Shown here: positions 24,234 through 32,368 of the stretch, one piece after another
How positions within the stretch are numbered: the stretch's first letter is position 1
Layout: the number at the start of each line of letters is the position of its first letter
From: DASZZZ01 sp036260375
GTDB taxonomy: Bacteria; Actinomycetota; CADDZG01; WHSQ01
DNA: 64,000 bases
Assembly: GCA_036260375.1 (NCBI GenBank)
Contig: DASZZZ010000087.1
Coordinates: 26,468 to 90,467, forward strand
Reading direction: 5' to 3'
Notes under the pieces: generated by a model
Seen by the model: the letters and a program-made list of their open reading frames with translations, nothing else
Told to the model about the DNA's origin: nothing
Database searches by the model: none
Made by a program: the position numbers and the translations under genes

Positions 24234-25061
24234 TCAGGGCAGGTTCTCGATGATCGTGTCGGTGAACGTGCCGTCGGGATAGCCCGTCCCCGAGCCCGTG
24301 CGGCTCTTCACGTCGTACGGAAACGTGTAGAGCATGACGCCCTTCTTGGTGCCGCCACGAGGCTCCCACTTGCACACCTGCTCGACCTCGGCCAGCGGCG
24401 TGAAGTTGTAGTAGTCCTCGTCCGGCTGTGGTGGCGGGGGCCCCATGCAGCTCACGCCGATGGCGATCTTCTCCGGCGCGCCGATTGCGTCGGCGTAGTC
24501 GGCGAAGCTCGACACGGTCGCGTCGAACCCCGGCCACGGGGTGTAGTCCATCGTCGTGACGAAATCGAGCTCGGCAGCGAACTCACCGAGGAACTGCGGC
24601 TGGCTCGACCACGGTTCCCAGATCGGCGCCGTCACCAGCGGCGCGCGCCCGAGCGCGTCGGCGAGCGCCGGCCGCAGCGCTTTCGTGACGTCGACGAGCG
24701 TCTGGTTCGGCTCCAGGTAGGGCGGCTCGTAGTCGAGGTCGACCCCGTCGACGTCCCACTCCGCGGCGTTCTGCGCGACGCCGGCGACGAACGCCGCGAC
24801 GTCGGGCACCTGTCCGAGCTTGACGTCGTTGATCGAGAACAGCACCTTGGTGCCGTTGGCGTGCACGTCGCGGATCCAGCTCTGGATGAGCTCGGCGGAG
24901 TCGACCTTGCACAGGAACGAGAAGTCGAGATCCCAGTTCGGGCCGATGCCGACGAACGCGAGCGGCGCGACGTCGACGCCGGGGGGCATCTCGTTCAGCG
25001 CCTTCCATGGAGGGCTCGGCTGCTCGCCGATCCAGTAGTTGACGAAGATCTCGTCGCCCAT
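24234..25061 (-). CDS. Glycoside hydrolase family 18-like protein
   Basis: A 275-residue TIM-barrel protein containing the GH18 signature DGxDxDxE as VDGVDLDYEPP, with Asp105, Asp108, Asp110 and the catalytic acid Glu112. Other barrel strands are visible (KVLFSINDV, LDFVTTMDYTPW, KIAIGVSCMG). It should cleave beta-1,4-linked N-acetylglucosamine-type substrates such as chitin or N-glycans. There is no signal peptide, so it may be cytoplasmic or leave the cell another way. It is convergent with bldC with only a 25-bp gap. Confidence 0.8.
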   Translation of the reverse strand: MGDEIFVNYWIGEQPSPPWKALNEMPPGVDVAPLAFVGIGPNWDLDFSFLCKVDSAELIQSWIRDVHANGTKVLFSINDVKLGQVPDVAAFVAGVAQNAAEWDVDGVDLDYEPPYLEPNQTLVDVTKALRPALADALGRAPLVTAPIWEPWSSQPQFLGEFAAELDFVTTMDYTPWPGFDATVSSFADYADAIGAPEKIAIGVSCMGPPPPQPDEDYYNFTPLAEVEQVCKWEPRGGTKKGVMLYTFPYDVKSRTGSGTGYPDGTFTDTIIENLP

Positions 25062-25172
25062 GTCCGCCTCCCCGTCGTCGGTCCGCCGAGGTCATCGTCT
25101 CCGGGCGAGGCGCGCGTGACAAGCGGTTACGGGAAACGGGGAGGCGCTCCGGAGAGCACGGTGTGCGTCGAG

Positions 25173-25245
25173 TGGCGAGGGGCAGAATCGAACTGCCGAC
25201 ACCGCGATTTTCAGTCGCGTGCTCTGCCAACTGAGCTACCTCGCC
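25173..25245 (-). tRNA. tRNA-Phe (GAA)
   Basis: The minus strand folds as a complete cloverleaf. The acceptor arms GGCGAGG and CCTCGCC pair, the anticodon stem CGCGA/TCGCG holds the loop CTGAAAA with anticodon GAA, and the T-arm contains GTTCGATTC. The discriminator is A, and CCA is not encoded. Confidence 0.93.
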
Positions 25246-25335
25246 GGGGGCCGCGCTCCGCGCTTCGGGGCCGGCCGCGGCCCCCGAGGATAGCAACCCC
25301 CGGTCGCGTCGCGGTCTGTTAGCCTCGCGACGCGG

Positions 25336-25410
25336 GCCCCAGTGGAGCAGTCAGGAGTGCTCATCTCCCTGTCAAGGAGAAGGTCGCCGGTTCAAGTCCG
25401 GTCTGGGGCG
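25336..25410 (+). tRNA. tRNA-Asp (GTC)
   Basis: The acceptor arms GCCCCAG and CTGGGGC pair, the anticodon stem TCTCC/GGAGA encloses CTGTCAA (anticodon GTC), and the T-loop is TTCAAGT. The discriminator is G, as expected for aspartate. It lies 90 bp from tRNA-Phe on the opposite strand. Confidence 0.92.
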
Positions 25411-25434
25411 CTCCGTCTCGGGTCGCCGCCGTCG

Positions 25435-26118
25435 TTACGACAGGTGGTAGTGGAACAGCTCCGTCGTCCGCTCCAGCGATAGCGCCGCGTCGCCGTCGGG
25501 ATCTCCCGCGCGCGGGTTAGGCCACGCGCGCGGCGCGCCCTCGTAGACGTACAGTTCGACCTCGGATCCGCGCGCCGCGGCGCGCGCGAAAACGGCCTCA
25601 GCCCGGCGCGCGAGGGCGTCGTCGGCCGCCGGGTAGTGCCCCGCGACCGGCACGTCCGGCAGGTCGGCCGCGACGCCCGAATAGAGGACGAGTGCGTCGA
25701 CTTCGCGCTCTCCGGCGAGCCGCACAGCGAGTTCCGCGCCGGGCCCGAACCCCACGACCCCCGCGCGCGGGTGCCAGTTGTCGACGAGATGGTCGAGGGC
25801 CACGCCGGCGCGCCGCACGGCGTCGTCGGGTGCGACGCCGTCGGGGAGCCGCGCCGGGTCGGGCGACGGCTCGCCGCCGGCGAGGAGGTCCGGCACCAGC
25901 ACCGTGAAGCCGTCGTCGTTGAGCGCGTCGGCGAGCTGCGTGCACCACGGCTCGACGCCGGTCCCGTCGTGCAGGATCACGACGCCGGGGCCGACGCGGT
26001 CCGAGTACGCGAGGTAGCCCGTGCCCGCGTCGCTGCCGCTGCCGAACCGGACGGTCGCGCCGAACGAGCGGTCGACGCGCCCAACCGGCTCGTTGCGCCA
26101 CTGCAGCGTCGCTCCCAC
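25435..26118 (-). CDS. Dienelactone-hydrolase-like protein lacking catalytic residues
   Basis: A 227-residue alpha/beta-hydrolase-fold protein starting at GTG 26118. It has the DLH pattern of strands (GVVILHDGTGVEPW, FTVLVPDLLAGGEP) but the nucleophile elbow reads GVVGFGPGAEL, with Gly where Cys or Ser should be. The C-terminal catalytic His position (usually GAGHAF) reads GAPRAW. Two of the three triad residues are therefore missing. It may be a non-enzymatic binding protein. It is divergent from the patatin gene with about 100 bp between them. Confidence 0.75.
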   Translation of the reverse strand: MGATLQWRNEPVGRVDRSFGATVRFGSGSDAGTGYLAYSDRVGPGVVILHDGTGVEPWCTQLADALNDDGFTVLVPDLLAGGEPSPDPARLPDGVAPDDAVRRAGVALDHLVDNWHPRAGVVGFGPGAELAVRLAGEREVDALVLYSGVAADLPDVPVAGHYPAADDALARRAEAVFARAAARGSEVELYVYEGAPRAWPNPRAGDPDGDAALSLERTTELFHYHLS

Positions 26119-26220
26119 GTCGCGTGTGTACCACCGTCTCGGCCTGCGCCGGCCGGTCCGTTCTTGACCGCGACCGGGGCCGTCACGAAGATGAGCCAAC
26201 CTACGACCGAGGGAGACGCC

Positions 26221-27951
26221 ATGCACGACACCGGCGCAGAGGTGACGAGCGCCAGGCCCGGCAAGGGCTGCGACGTCGTGATGAAGGGCGGCATCACGAG
26301 TGGGGTCGTCTATCCGGCCGCGATCGACGTCGTCAAGGACGAGTACCGGCTCTGCAACGTCGGCGGGACGTCGGCGGGCGCCATCGCCGCCGCGGCTGCG
26401 GCCGCGGCGGAGTACGGGCGGGAGCGGCCGGGCGGCGGGTTCGACGCGCTCACGGCGCTCTCCGACGAGCTGGCGCAAGACGGCTTCATCCAGACGCTGT
26501 TCCACCCCTCGCGCCCCGCGCGTCCGTACCTGCGCCTCATGCTCTCGCTGCAGCGCGCGAAGAAGACGGGCGATCGCGTACGAGCTGGTCTCACGTGGGC
26601 CGGGCGCATGGCGTGGGTGCCGGCCGTCGTCACGGCCCTCGTCGTCGCGGTGCTGCTCGCCTACGGCGTCGACCGCTTCGGCGGCGGTCGCGAGCGCGCG
26701 ACCGTGCTCGCGTGGATCGCGCTGGGCGTCGTAGTCGCCGCCGCGGTCGTCGTCGCCGCGATCGCCGCGATCGTCGCGCGCGCCGTTCTGCTCGCGCTGC
26801 GCCACCTGCCGCGCAACTTCTTCGGGGTGGCGACCGGCATGCCGGAGCGAGGTGAATCCGGTCCGGCCCTCACGCCGTGGCTGCACGAGCGGATCCAGGA
26901 ATGCGCGGGCCGCGAGGGCGACGCGCCGCTGACGTTCGCCGACCTCGAGACCGCCGGCGTCAAGCTCCAGATGATGACGACGGACCTCGCCGAGGCCCGT
27001 CCCGTCCGGCTCCCGCTCGACGACCCGCCGGACGATCTCGACGGCTACGAGGGCTATCTGTACGACCGCGCCGAGCTGGAGCGCCTCTTCCCGCGCCCCG
27101 TCGTCGACCACATGGACCGTGTCTCCCAGCCCCTTCCCGGCGCGCCCGCGGCGTGCGCTCACCTGCGCGTCCTGCCGGGCCCGCAGATGCCGGTGATCGT
27201 GGCGACGCGCCTCAGCCTGAGCTTTCCGGGGCTGTTGTCGGCCGTGCCGCTGTGGACCGTGCGCGACGGGCATCCCGTCAAGCACTGGCTGTCCGACGGC
27301 GGCATCGGCAGCAACTTCCCGATCCACCTGTTCGACTCGTGGCTTCCGACGCGGCCGACGTTCGGGCTCAATTTCGTGCCGGCGCCGCGCGCGGCCGACG
27401 TCGCACGAACCGACGGCTCGACCGTTGCCGCGACGCGACCGCGCGCCGAAGTGCGCGACAGCATGGTCGCGTTCGTGCGGCAGATCCTCGACACGATGCA
27501 GAACTGGCGCGACACGTTGCAGGCGGAGCTGTACGGTTTCAACGACCGTGTCTACGACATCCGCCTCGAGGAGGGCGAGGGCGGGCTCAACCTCGGCATG
27601 GGACCCGAGGTCGTTCGCAGACTCGTCGACAAGGGCCGCGACGCCGGCGAGTGGGCGGTGCGGGAGTTCGACTTCGACCAGCACAAGATGTGCCGGTACA
27701 CGCTCTTCATGCATCTGTTGCAGCAGGCCGTCAACGGCGTCGAGGGCCAGCCCCCGAACTTCCGGATCGCGTACTCGAGCGAGGAGTTCAGGCAGCGGCT
27801 CGCCGACGCCGGTCTCGGACCCCCGGCGAGGGCGCAGACCGACCAGCTGCTCGACGCGATGAAGGATTGGGGCCCGGCGGGCTCGGTCGACTTCACGATC
27901 GGGTCGCTGCGGCCGCCGCGTCCGGTGATGCGCGTCACGCCGGACGTGTGA
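26221..27951 (+). CDS. Patatin-like phospholipase with an inserted membrane hairpin
   Basis: I chose the ATG at 26221 because GAGGGAG lies 6 nt upstream; an ATG at 26191 would add 10 residues. The 576-residue protein has the patatin oxyanion region MKGGITSGVVYP, the nucleophile elbow GGTSAG (Ser51) and the dyad Asp359 in LSDGGIGSNFP. Between them lie two strong membrane helices (about 130-150 and 161-193), unusual for a patatin. It should hydrolyse acyl lipids at the membrane. It overlaps the next membrane-protein gene as GTGA, so the pair is likely a functional unit. Confidence 0.85.
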   Translation: MHDTGAEVTSARPGKGCDVVMKGGITSGVVYPAAIDVVKDEYRLCNVGGTSAGAIAAAAAAAAEYGRERPGGGFDALTALSDELAQDGFIQTLFHPSRPARPYLRLMLSLQRAKKTGDRVRAGLTWAGRMAWVPAVVTALVVAVLLAYGVDRFGGGRERATVLAWIALGVVVAAAVVVAAIAAIVARAVLLALRHLPRNFFGVATGMPERGESGPALTPWLHERIQECAGREGDAPLTFADLETAGVKLQMMTTDLAEARPVRLPLDDPPDDLDGYEGYLYDRAELERLFPRPVVDHMDRVSQPLPGAPAACAHLRVLPGPQMPVIVATRLSLSFPGLLSAVPLWTVRDGHPVKHWLSDGGIGSNFPIHLFDSWLPTRPTFGLNFVPAPRAADVARTDGSTVAATRPRAEVRDSMVAFVRQILDTMQNWRDTLQAELYGFNDRVYDIRLEEGEGGLNLGMGPEVVRRLVDKGRDAGEWAVREFDFDQHKMCRYTLFMHLLQQAVNGVEGQPPNFRIAYSSEEFRQRLADAGLGPPARAQTDQLLDAMKDWGPAGSVDFTIGSLRPPRPVMRVTPDV

Positions 27952-28496
27952 CCGACGTGTGGCATCCGCTCGCATTCGTGGAGCAAGTCGACCGCGGCGA
28001 CGCGATCAGGATCATGCTCGTGCTCTCGGCGCTCGCGGCGATCGTGATGGGGCGCGTCGGCCGCGACATGCGGGCGCGCGGCGGCAGGGGCATCGTCGCC
28101 CTCGAGCTCGCCCGCGACGTCGACGAGGCACGCGCGCTGACGGAGCGCTGGGGCGACGAGGGCGTGAGCGCGGCGCGACGGTCGATCGCCGTCGACTTCG
28201 CGTTCGTGCCCCTCTACTCGGCGGCGCTGTCGTTCGCGTGTCTGTACGTCGGCGACGTCGTCGACGCGCGCGGCTGGGGTGCGTGGGCCGCGGCCGGGGA
28301 CGTCCTGACGTGGGGAGTGCTCGTCGCCGGCGCGCTCGACCTGCTGGAGAACGTCGCGATGCTGCGAACGCTCGGCTCCGGGCCGACGCCCGCCGGCGTC
28401 GCCGTGACGCGCGCGTCGGCGGCGCTCAAGTTCGGTCTGCTCGCCGTCGCGGCCGCGTACTGCGCCTGCGTGCGCACCGCCGACTGGCTCCTCTGA
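27948..28496 (+). CDS. Four-helix membrane protein coupled to the patatin
   Basis: The GTG at 27948 overlaps the patatin stop by 4 nt. The 182-residue product has membrane segments near residues 20-38, 80-105, 115-135 and 155-175, with a charged region between the first two (RDMRARGG to LARDVDEARALTERWG). The spacing of the last three helices resembles small DUF-type integral proteins, but I do not recognise the family. Coupling suggests it works with or restrains the patatin; that is inference. Confidence 0.7.
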   Translation: MTDVWHPLAFVEQVDRGDAIRIMLVLSALAAIVMGRVGRDMRARGGRGIVALELARDVDEARALTERWGDEGVSAARRSIAVDFAFVPLYSAALSFACLYVGDVVDARGWGAWAAAGDVLTWGVLVAGALDLLENVAMLRTLGSGPTPAGVAVTRASAALKFGLLAVAAAYCACVRTADWLL

Positions 28497-28536
28497 CCGC
28501 CGCCACTCCCCGCCTCCCGGCGCGCGAACCCGCGAT

Positions 28537-28588
28537 CTAGCGGAAGGGCGCAATCCGTCTTGACACTCCGCTAGTACAAGGGCTAAGT
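28537..28588 (+). promoter_or_regulatory. Candidate promoter flanked by a perfect inverted repeat
   Basis: A consensus -35 TTGACA lies at 28560-28565; a -10 near 28583-28588 (CTAAGT, 17-bp spacer) is poor. The 8-bp arms CTAGCGGA (28537-28544) and TCCGCTAG (28567-28574) are exact inverted copies whose starts are 30 bp apart, and they straddle the -35 element. This is the layout of an operator for a dimeric repressor. It lies 64-101 bp before the isocyanide synthase start. Confidence 0.45.
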
Positions 28589-28637
28589 AGCAGGACGCTC
28601 CGGACGACCGCCGGAGCTGGGGGGATTGGGGGTTCTC

Positions 28638-29804
28638 GTGACGGTCGCGAACCGTTATGGCTACGTGTCTTTCTCGCGTCCGCAGCTGACCGCGGAGCTC
28701 GACCGGCTCGTGGAGTCGGCGGCGCGCTGGCGTCCGGTCGCGGGGCGAACCATCGCTCGCTTCGACCTGCGCGCATGGGCGGCGGAGCGGCGCGCCGGCT
28801 TCGACCTGTCGCCGGCCCCCGCGCCCGACCCCGGCGACCCGACCGCGATCGCCGGCGCGATCGTCGACGTCCTGCTGCTCGACCGCTACCGCCGGGGGCC
28901 GGCGGCCAACCTCCTCGACGTGCGCGCCGAAGCCGAGGCGCTGATCGCGCGGCGCGTCGAGGCGGGCGAGCCGCTCGAGATCGTGATCCCCTCGTTCCCG
29001 GGCCGCCCCTCGAACCCGCTGACGCACGTACGCGCGCAGCCCGACCTCGGCGAAGCCGCCGCGTTCCTCCGCCTGTGGCAGATCTCCGAGCACGTCCGGA
29101 CGTTCTACGACCCAGGCCTGCGCTTCGTGATCAGCCTCGACGGACGCGCGTACGCGCCGTTCTACGGCTACACGCCGCAGGTGTTCGAGCCGTACCCGGG
29201 CGACCTGCGTCGGATGCTCGACGCGATGGGGGTCGGCGACGCCGTGCGCCTCGTGGATCTGCAAGCGCTGGTCGACGAGCGCGCCGACGAGTTCCGTGCA
29301 CTCCACGAGCAGGTCACCGACGAGCTGACCGTGCAGTGGGCCGATCCCGACTACGCGTTTCGCGACGAGCTCGTCGAGTCGATGAAGCTCGGCGTCAACA
29401 CCGCCGCCATCCACGCCGCGGCGATCAAGCTCGTCAAGTACTACGACGCCGCGCAGGACGTCACGACGGCGATCACGCGCATGCGCGAGGCCGTGCACAG
29501 CCAGGCGTTCGCGACCGCGTTCGCGTACATGTGCTTCCTCGTGACGATCAAGCGGATGGAGCTGCTCGCCCGGAAGTTCCCCGGCGCGCTGCGCGGGACG
29601 GTGCACCCGAAGCCCGGTCAGTACTCGCCCTACCTCGTGCGCGAGACGACGAAGATCGTTCCGTGGCACGGCGTCGCCGTGATGCGCCCGGACGGCGGCG
29701 TCGACTGCGTGTACGAGAGCGAGATTTTCGAGGCGCCCGAACGCTACACGGCCGTGTTCGTCGACGGCGAGTACACGCCCTTCTACTACGAGGAGTCGGT
29801 GTGA
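28638..29804 (+). CDS. Isocyanide synthase, DIT1/PvcA family
   Basis: The GTG at 28638, behind a GGGGG stretch, gives 388 residues. Family landmarks are visible: IPSFPGRPSNP (about 117-127), QPDLGE (134-139), YDPGLRFVISLDGRAY (about 157-172), TVHPKPGQYSPYLV (about 321-334) and VPWHGVAVMRPDG (about 341-353). In PvcA/IsnA enzymes these accompany conversion of an amino-acid amine to an isocyanide using ribulose 5-phosphate. Usually an Fe/2-oxoglutarate oxygenase (PvcB/IsnB) follows. Here an ATP-grasp gene follows instead, overlapping by 4 nt. The amino-acid substrate cannot be read from sequence. Confidence 0.82.
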   Translation: MTVANRYGYVSFSRPQLTAELDRLVESAARWRPVAGRTIARFDLRAWAAERRAGFDLSPAPAPDPGDPTAIAGAIVDVLLLDRYRRGPAANLLDVRAEAEALIARRVEAGEPLEIVIPSFPGRPSNPLTHVRAQPDLGEAAAFLRLWQISEHVRTFYDPGLRFVISLDGRAYAPFYGYTPQVFEPYPGDLRRMLDAMGVGDAVRLVDLQALVDERADEFRALHEQVTDELTVQWADPDYAFRDELVESMKLGVNTAAIHAAAIKLVKYYDAAQDVTTAITRMREAVHSQAFATAFAYMCFLVTIKRMELLARKFPGALRGTVHPKPGQYSPYLVRETTKIVPWHGVAVMRPDGGVDCVYESEIFEAPERYTAVFVDGEYTPFYYEESV

Positions 29805-30994
29805 TCCCGGTCGTGGGCAACGCCCTGCGCCCCGCGGCGACGCTCGCCGACGTCTACGGCGACGCCAAGGTGTTCGTGCCGCGCGCGTCGTTCACGGACT
29901 ACGGCTGGCTGCCGTCCGACCCCGCCGTGCTCGACTTCCTCACCGGCGGCCAGCTCACCGTCGCCGGCGACATGCCCGTCGTGTGTCACGCGTCGGTCGC
30001 GACCGACTGGATCGTCGACGTGCTGCTCGGCGCGGGGTTCGACGTCGCGCCCAACCGTCTCGTCTATCGCGACCGCGACGACTGCGCGACGCTGTTGCGC
30101 GGGCTCGGGCGGCGCGCGGGTTCGCTCGTGCTGCAACACGCGCATCCGCCGAACGAGATCCCGGACGACGCGTACTGGATCGACCGCGCGCTGCTCACGT
30201 TCCTGAACAACAAGGGGAACCTCGAGCGGCTCGTCCCCGAGGAGCTGTGTCCTCGCCGGCGTCTCGTCCCGCTCGACCGCCTCTGCACGGAGCCACGCGG
30301 GTTCCCCGTGGTGGTCAAGGCGCCGTCGGAGATGTCGAGCGGCGCGGGCTTCGCGGTCGCCATCTGCCACACGCCCGAGGAGCTCGCGGCGGCCGCGACG
30401 CGCTTCGCCGCGTGCCGCAACGTCGTCGTGGAGGACTTCATCGACATCGAGCGCAACTTGTGCGTGCAGTACGTCGTGTCGCACGACGGGCTCGTGTCGT
30501 ACCTCGGCGCCGCCGAGCAGGTCGTCGACGACGACGGCAACTATCTCGGCAACTGGCTCGAGCGCGCCGCCGCGCCGCCGTCCGTCGTGGCGGCCGGGTC
30601 CGGCGTCGTGCAGGCCGCGGCCGACCTCGGCTACCGCGGCATCGCCGGGCTCGACATCGTCGTCGCGCGCGACGGCGCGGTGCTCGTGATCGACCTCAAC
30701 TTCCGTCTCAACGGATCGACCGTGCCGCTCCTGTTCGCCGACGCGCTCGCGGGCGCGCACGGCGACGACCACGTCGCGCGCTTCCGAGGCTGGCGCGTCG
30801 CCGCCGGGCGCTCCGTGCGCGGCGTGGTCGAGACGGCGACGGCGACGGGCGACGTCGTGCCGCTGTCGATGTTCGACCCGGCGATGTCCCCGTACGAAGG
30901 GGCGCTCGGGCGCGTCGCGGGGATGGTCGTCGGCGCGTCGCGCGCCGAGGTCGAGGACGCGGAGCGGCGCCTCAGAGAGCTCGGCCTCGAGTGA
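29801..30994 (+). CDS. ATP-grasp ligase
   Basis: A 397-residue single-chain ATP-grasp protein overlapping the synthase stop by 4 nt. The nucleotide-binding lysine lies in PVVVKAPSEMSSGAGF (Lys173), an acidic hinge is VVVEDFIDIERNLC (Glu211), and the metal-binding strand is VLVIDLNFRLNGSTVPL (Asp298, Asn300, Asn304). ATP-grasp enzymes join a carboxylate to an amine or thiol through an acyl phosphate. In this operon the likely job is coupling the isocyanide acid to an amino acid or other acceptor. No E1-like or NRPS gene is present, so it may be the only bond-forming enzyme. Confidence 0.85.
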   Translation: MIPVVGNALRPAATLADVYGDAKVFVPRASFTDYGWLPSDPAVLDFLTGGQLTVAGDMPVVCHASVATDWIVDVLLGAGFDVAPNRLVYRDRDDCATLLRGLGRRAGSLVLQHAHPPNEIPDDAYWIDRALLTFLNNKGNLERLVPEELCPRRRLVPLDRLCTEPRGFPVVVKAPSEMSSGAGFAVAICHTPEELAAAATRFAACRNVVVEDFIDIERNLCVQYVVSHDGLVSYLGAAEQVVDDDGNYLGNWLERAAAPPSVVAAGSGVVQAAADLGYRGIAGLDIVVARDGAVLVIDLNFRLNGSTVPLLFADALAGAHGDDHVARFRGWRVAAGRSVRGVVETATATGDVVPLSMFDPAMSPYEGALGRVAGMVVGASRAEVEDAERRLRELGLE

Positions 30995-32334
30995 CGCGCC
31001 GGTTGCGTGCCCGTGGCGGCTCGTCGTCGGGCGGACTTCGCGTGGTCGTTCCTCCCGAGGTGCGGCGCAACACCGTGCTGCTGATCCTTGCGCAGACGGC
31101 TCTGTTCACGAGCCTCGGCCCGGTGTCGCAGCTCGGCAGCCTCATCTCGTTCGAGCTGACGGGTGACTCCGCGCTCGCGGGCGTGCCGGGAGCCGTTTTC
31201 TACCTCGGCGTCGCCGCGATCACCTATCCCGCGGCCCGCCTGATGGACCGGATGGGGCGGCGACCGCCGCTCGTGGGCGGCTACTGCATCGCGGCGGCCG
31301 GAGCGCTGCTGATATCGCTCGCGGTCGTCAGCGAGTTGCTGTGGCTCGTGCTGGTCGCGCTCGCGATCTACGCGATCGGCGTCGGGTCGGGCACGCTGAC
31401 GCGCGCCGCGGTCGTCGACATGTACCCGTCGTCGGAGCGCGGGCGCGTGCTCGGTCTCGCGGCCGCGGCCGGGCTCGTCGGCGCCGTGCTCGGCCCCGTC
31501 GTCGTGTCGTTGGGAAGTCGCGCCGCCGACGCGTTCGGCGGCGAGCCGCTCGCGGCGCCGTGGCTGTTCCTCGCGGCGTTCTTCGTGCTCGCGGCCGCGG
31601 GCGTGGCGCGCGTGCGTCCCGATCCCCGCCACGTCGCGATGGACCTCGCGCGTTACTACCCGGGTAGCGCGGCCGTCCCCGACGCCGCGGCGCAATCGGA
31701 CGACGCGCCGTCGGTGCGCGCGGTCCTGTCGAGCGCGCCGGCGCGCGCCGCGATCGCGGCCGCGGCGTGCAGCCAGGGCGCGATGGCGGTGATCATGTCG
31801 ACCGCGTCGCTCGTGCTCGTGTTCCACGGCCACGGCATCCACACGATCTCGACGCTCACCGCGGCGCACTACGTCGGCATGTACGGGACGTCGCTCGTGT
31901 TCGGTCGCTTGGTGGACCGCGTCGGACGCGTGCCGTTCCTGCTCGCGGGCATCGCGACCGTCGCGCTCAGCTCCATGTTGTTCGTGCTGTCGCTCGACGA
32001 CGTCGTCCCGACCGCGGCGACGTTCTTCCTGATCGGCCTCGGATGGTCGCTGTCGTTCGTGTCCGGCTCGGCGCTGCTCGGCGACGTCGCCCCGGTCGCG
32101 GTGCGCGCGCGTGTGTTCGCGGTCAACGACGCGTCCGTCTACACGAGTGCGGTCGTCGCCGCGCTGCTCGCGGGGCCCGTGCTCGACCTCGTCGGCGAGC
32201 GCTACCTCGGCGCGCTCGCGGCGATCGTCGCGCTGCTGCCGCTCGTCGTGCTCGTGCGCGTGCTGCCGTCGCGGATCGCGGCGCGCGAGCCGGCGGTCGA
32301 GGCGCCGGGCGCCGTCGGGGGCCGGGGCTCGTGA
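30991..32334 (+). CDS. MFS transporter, probable product exporter
   Basis: A 447-residue major facilitator protein with about 12 membrane helices in two halves joined by a soluble loop (about 205-240). The family signature between helices 2 and 3 is MDRMGRRPPLVGG, repeated in the second half as VDRVGRVPFLLAG. The GTG start overlaps the ATP-grasp stop by 4 nt. Position between biosynthetic genes points to export of, or self-protection against, the pathway product. Confidence 0.88.
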   Translation: MTRRLRARGGSSSGGLRVVVPPEVRRNTVLLILAQTALFTSLGPVSQLGSLISFELTGDSALAGVPGAVFYLGVAAITYPAARLMDRMGRRPPLVGGYCIAAAGALLISLAVVSELLWLVLVALAIYAIGVGSGTLTRAAVVDMYPSSERGRVLGLAAAAGLVGAVLGPVVVSLGSRAADAFGGEPLAAPWLFLAAFFVLAAAGVARVRPDPRHVAMDLARYYPGSAAVPDAAAQSDDAPSVRAVLSSAPARAAIAAAACSQGAMAVIMSTASLVLVFHGHGIHTISTLTAAHYVGMYGTSLVFGRLVDRVGRVPFLLAGIATVALSSMLFVLSLDDVVPTAATFFLIGLGWSLSFVSGSALLGDVAPVAVRARVFAVNDASVYTSAVVAALLAGPVLDLVGERYLGALAAIVALLPLVVLVRVLPSRIAAREPAVEAPGAVGGRGS

Positions 32335-32368
32335 CGCCGATCGGCGCGTCGTGCGCGGACGAGACGTC

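Noticed and set aside
25173..25410. tRNA-associated integrative element or attachment sites
   Set aside because: No integrase gene or duplicated tRNA end was found near either tRNA.
25636..26220. N-terminal extension of the patatin gene
   Set aside because: It is antisense to the dienelactone-hydrolase-like gene, and a good ribosome site precedes ATG 26221.
28537..28574. The inverted repeat as a terminator of the patatin operon
   Set aside because: The arms are separated by 22 bp with a consensus -35 between them and no T-run, which fits an operator better than a terminator.
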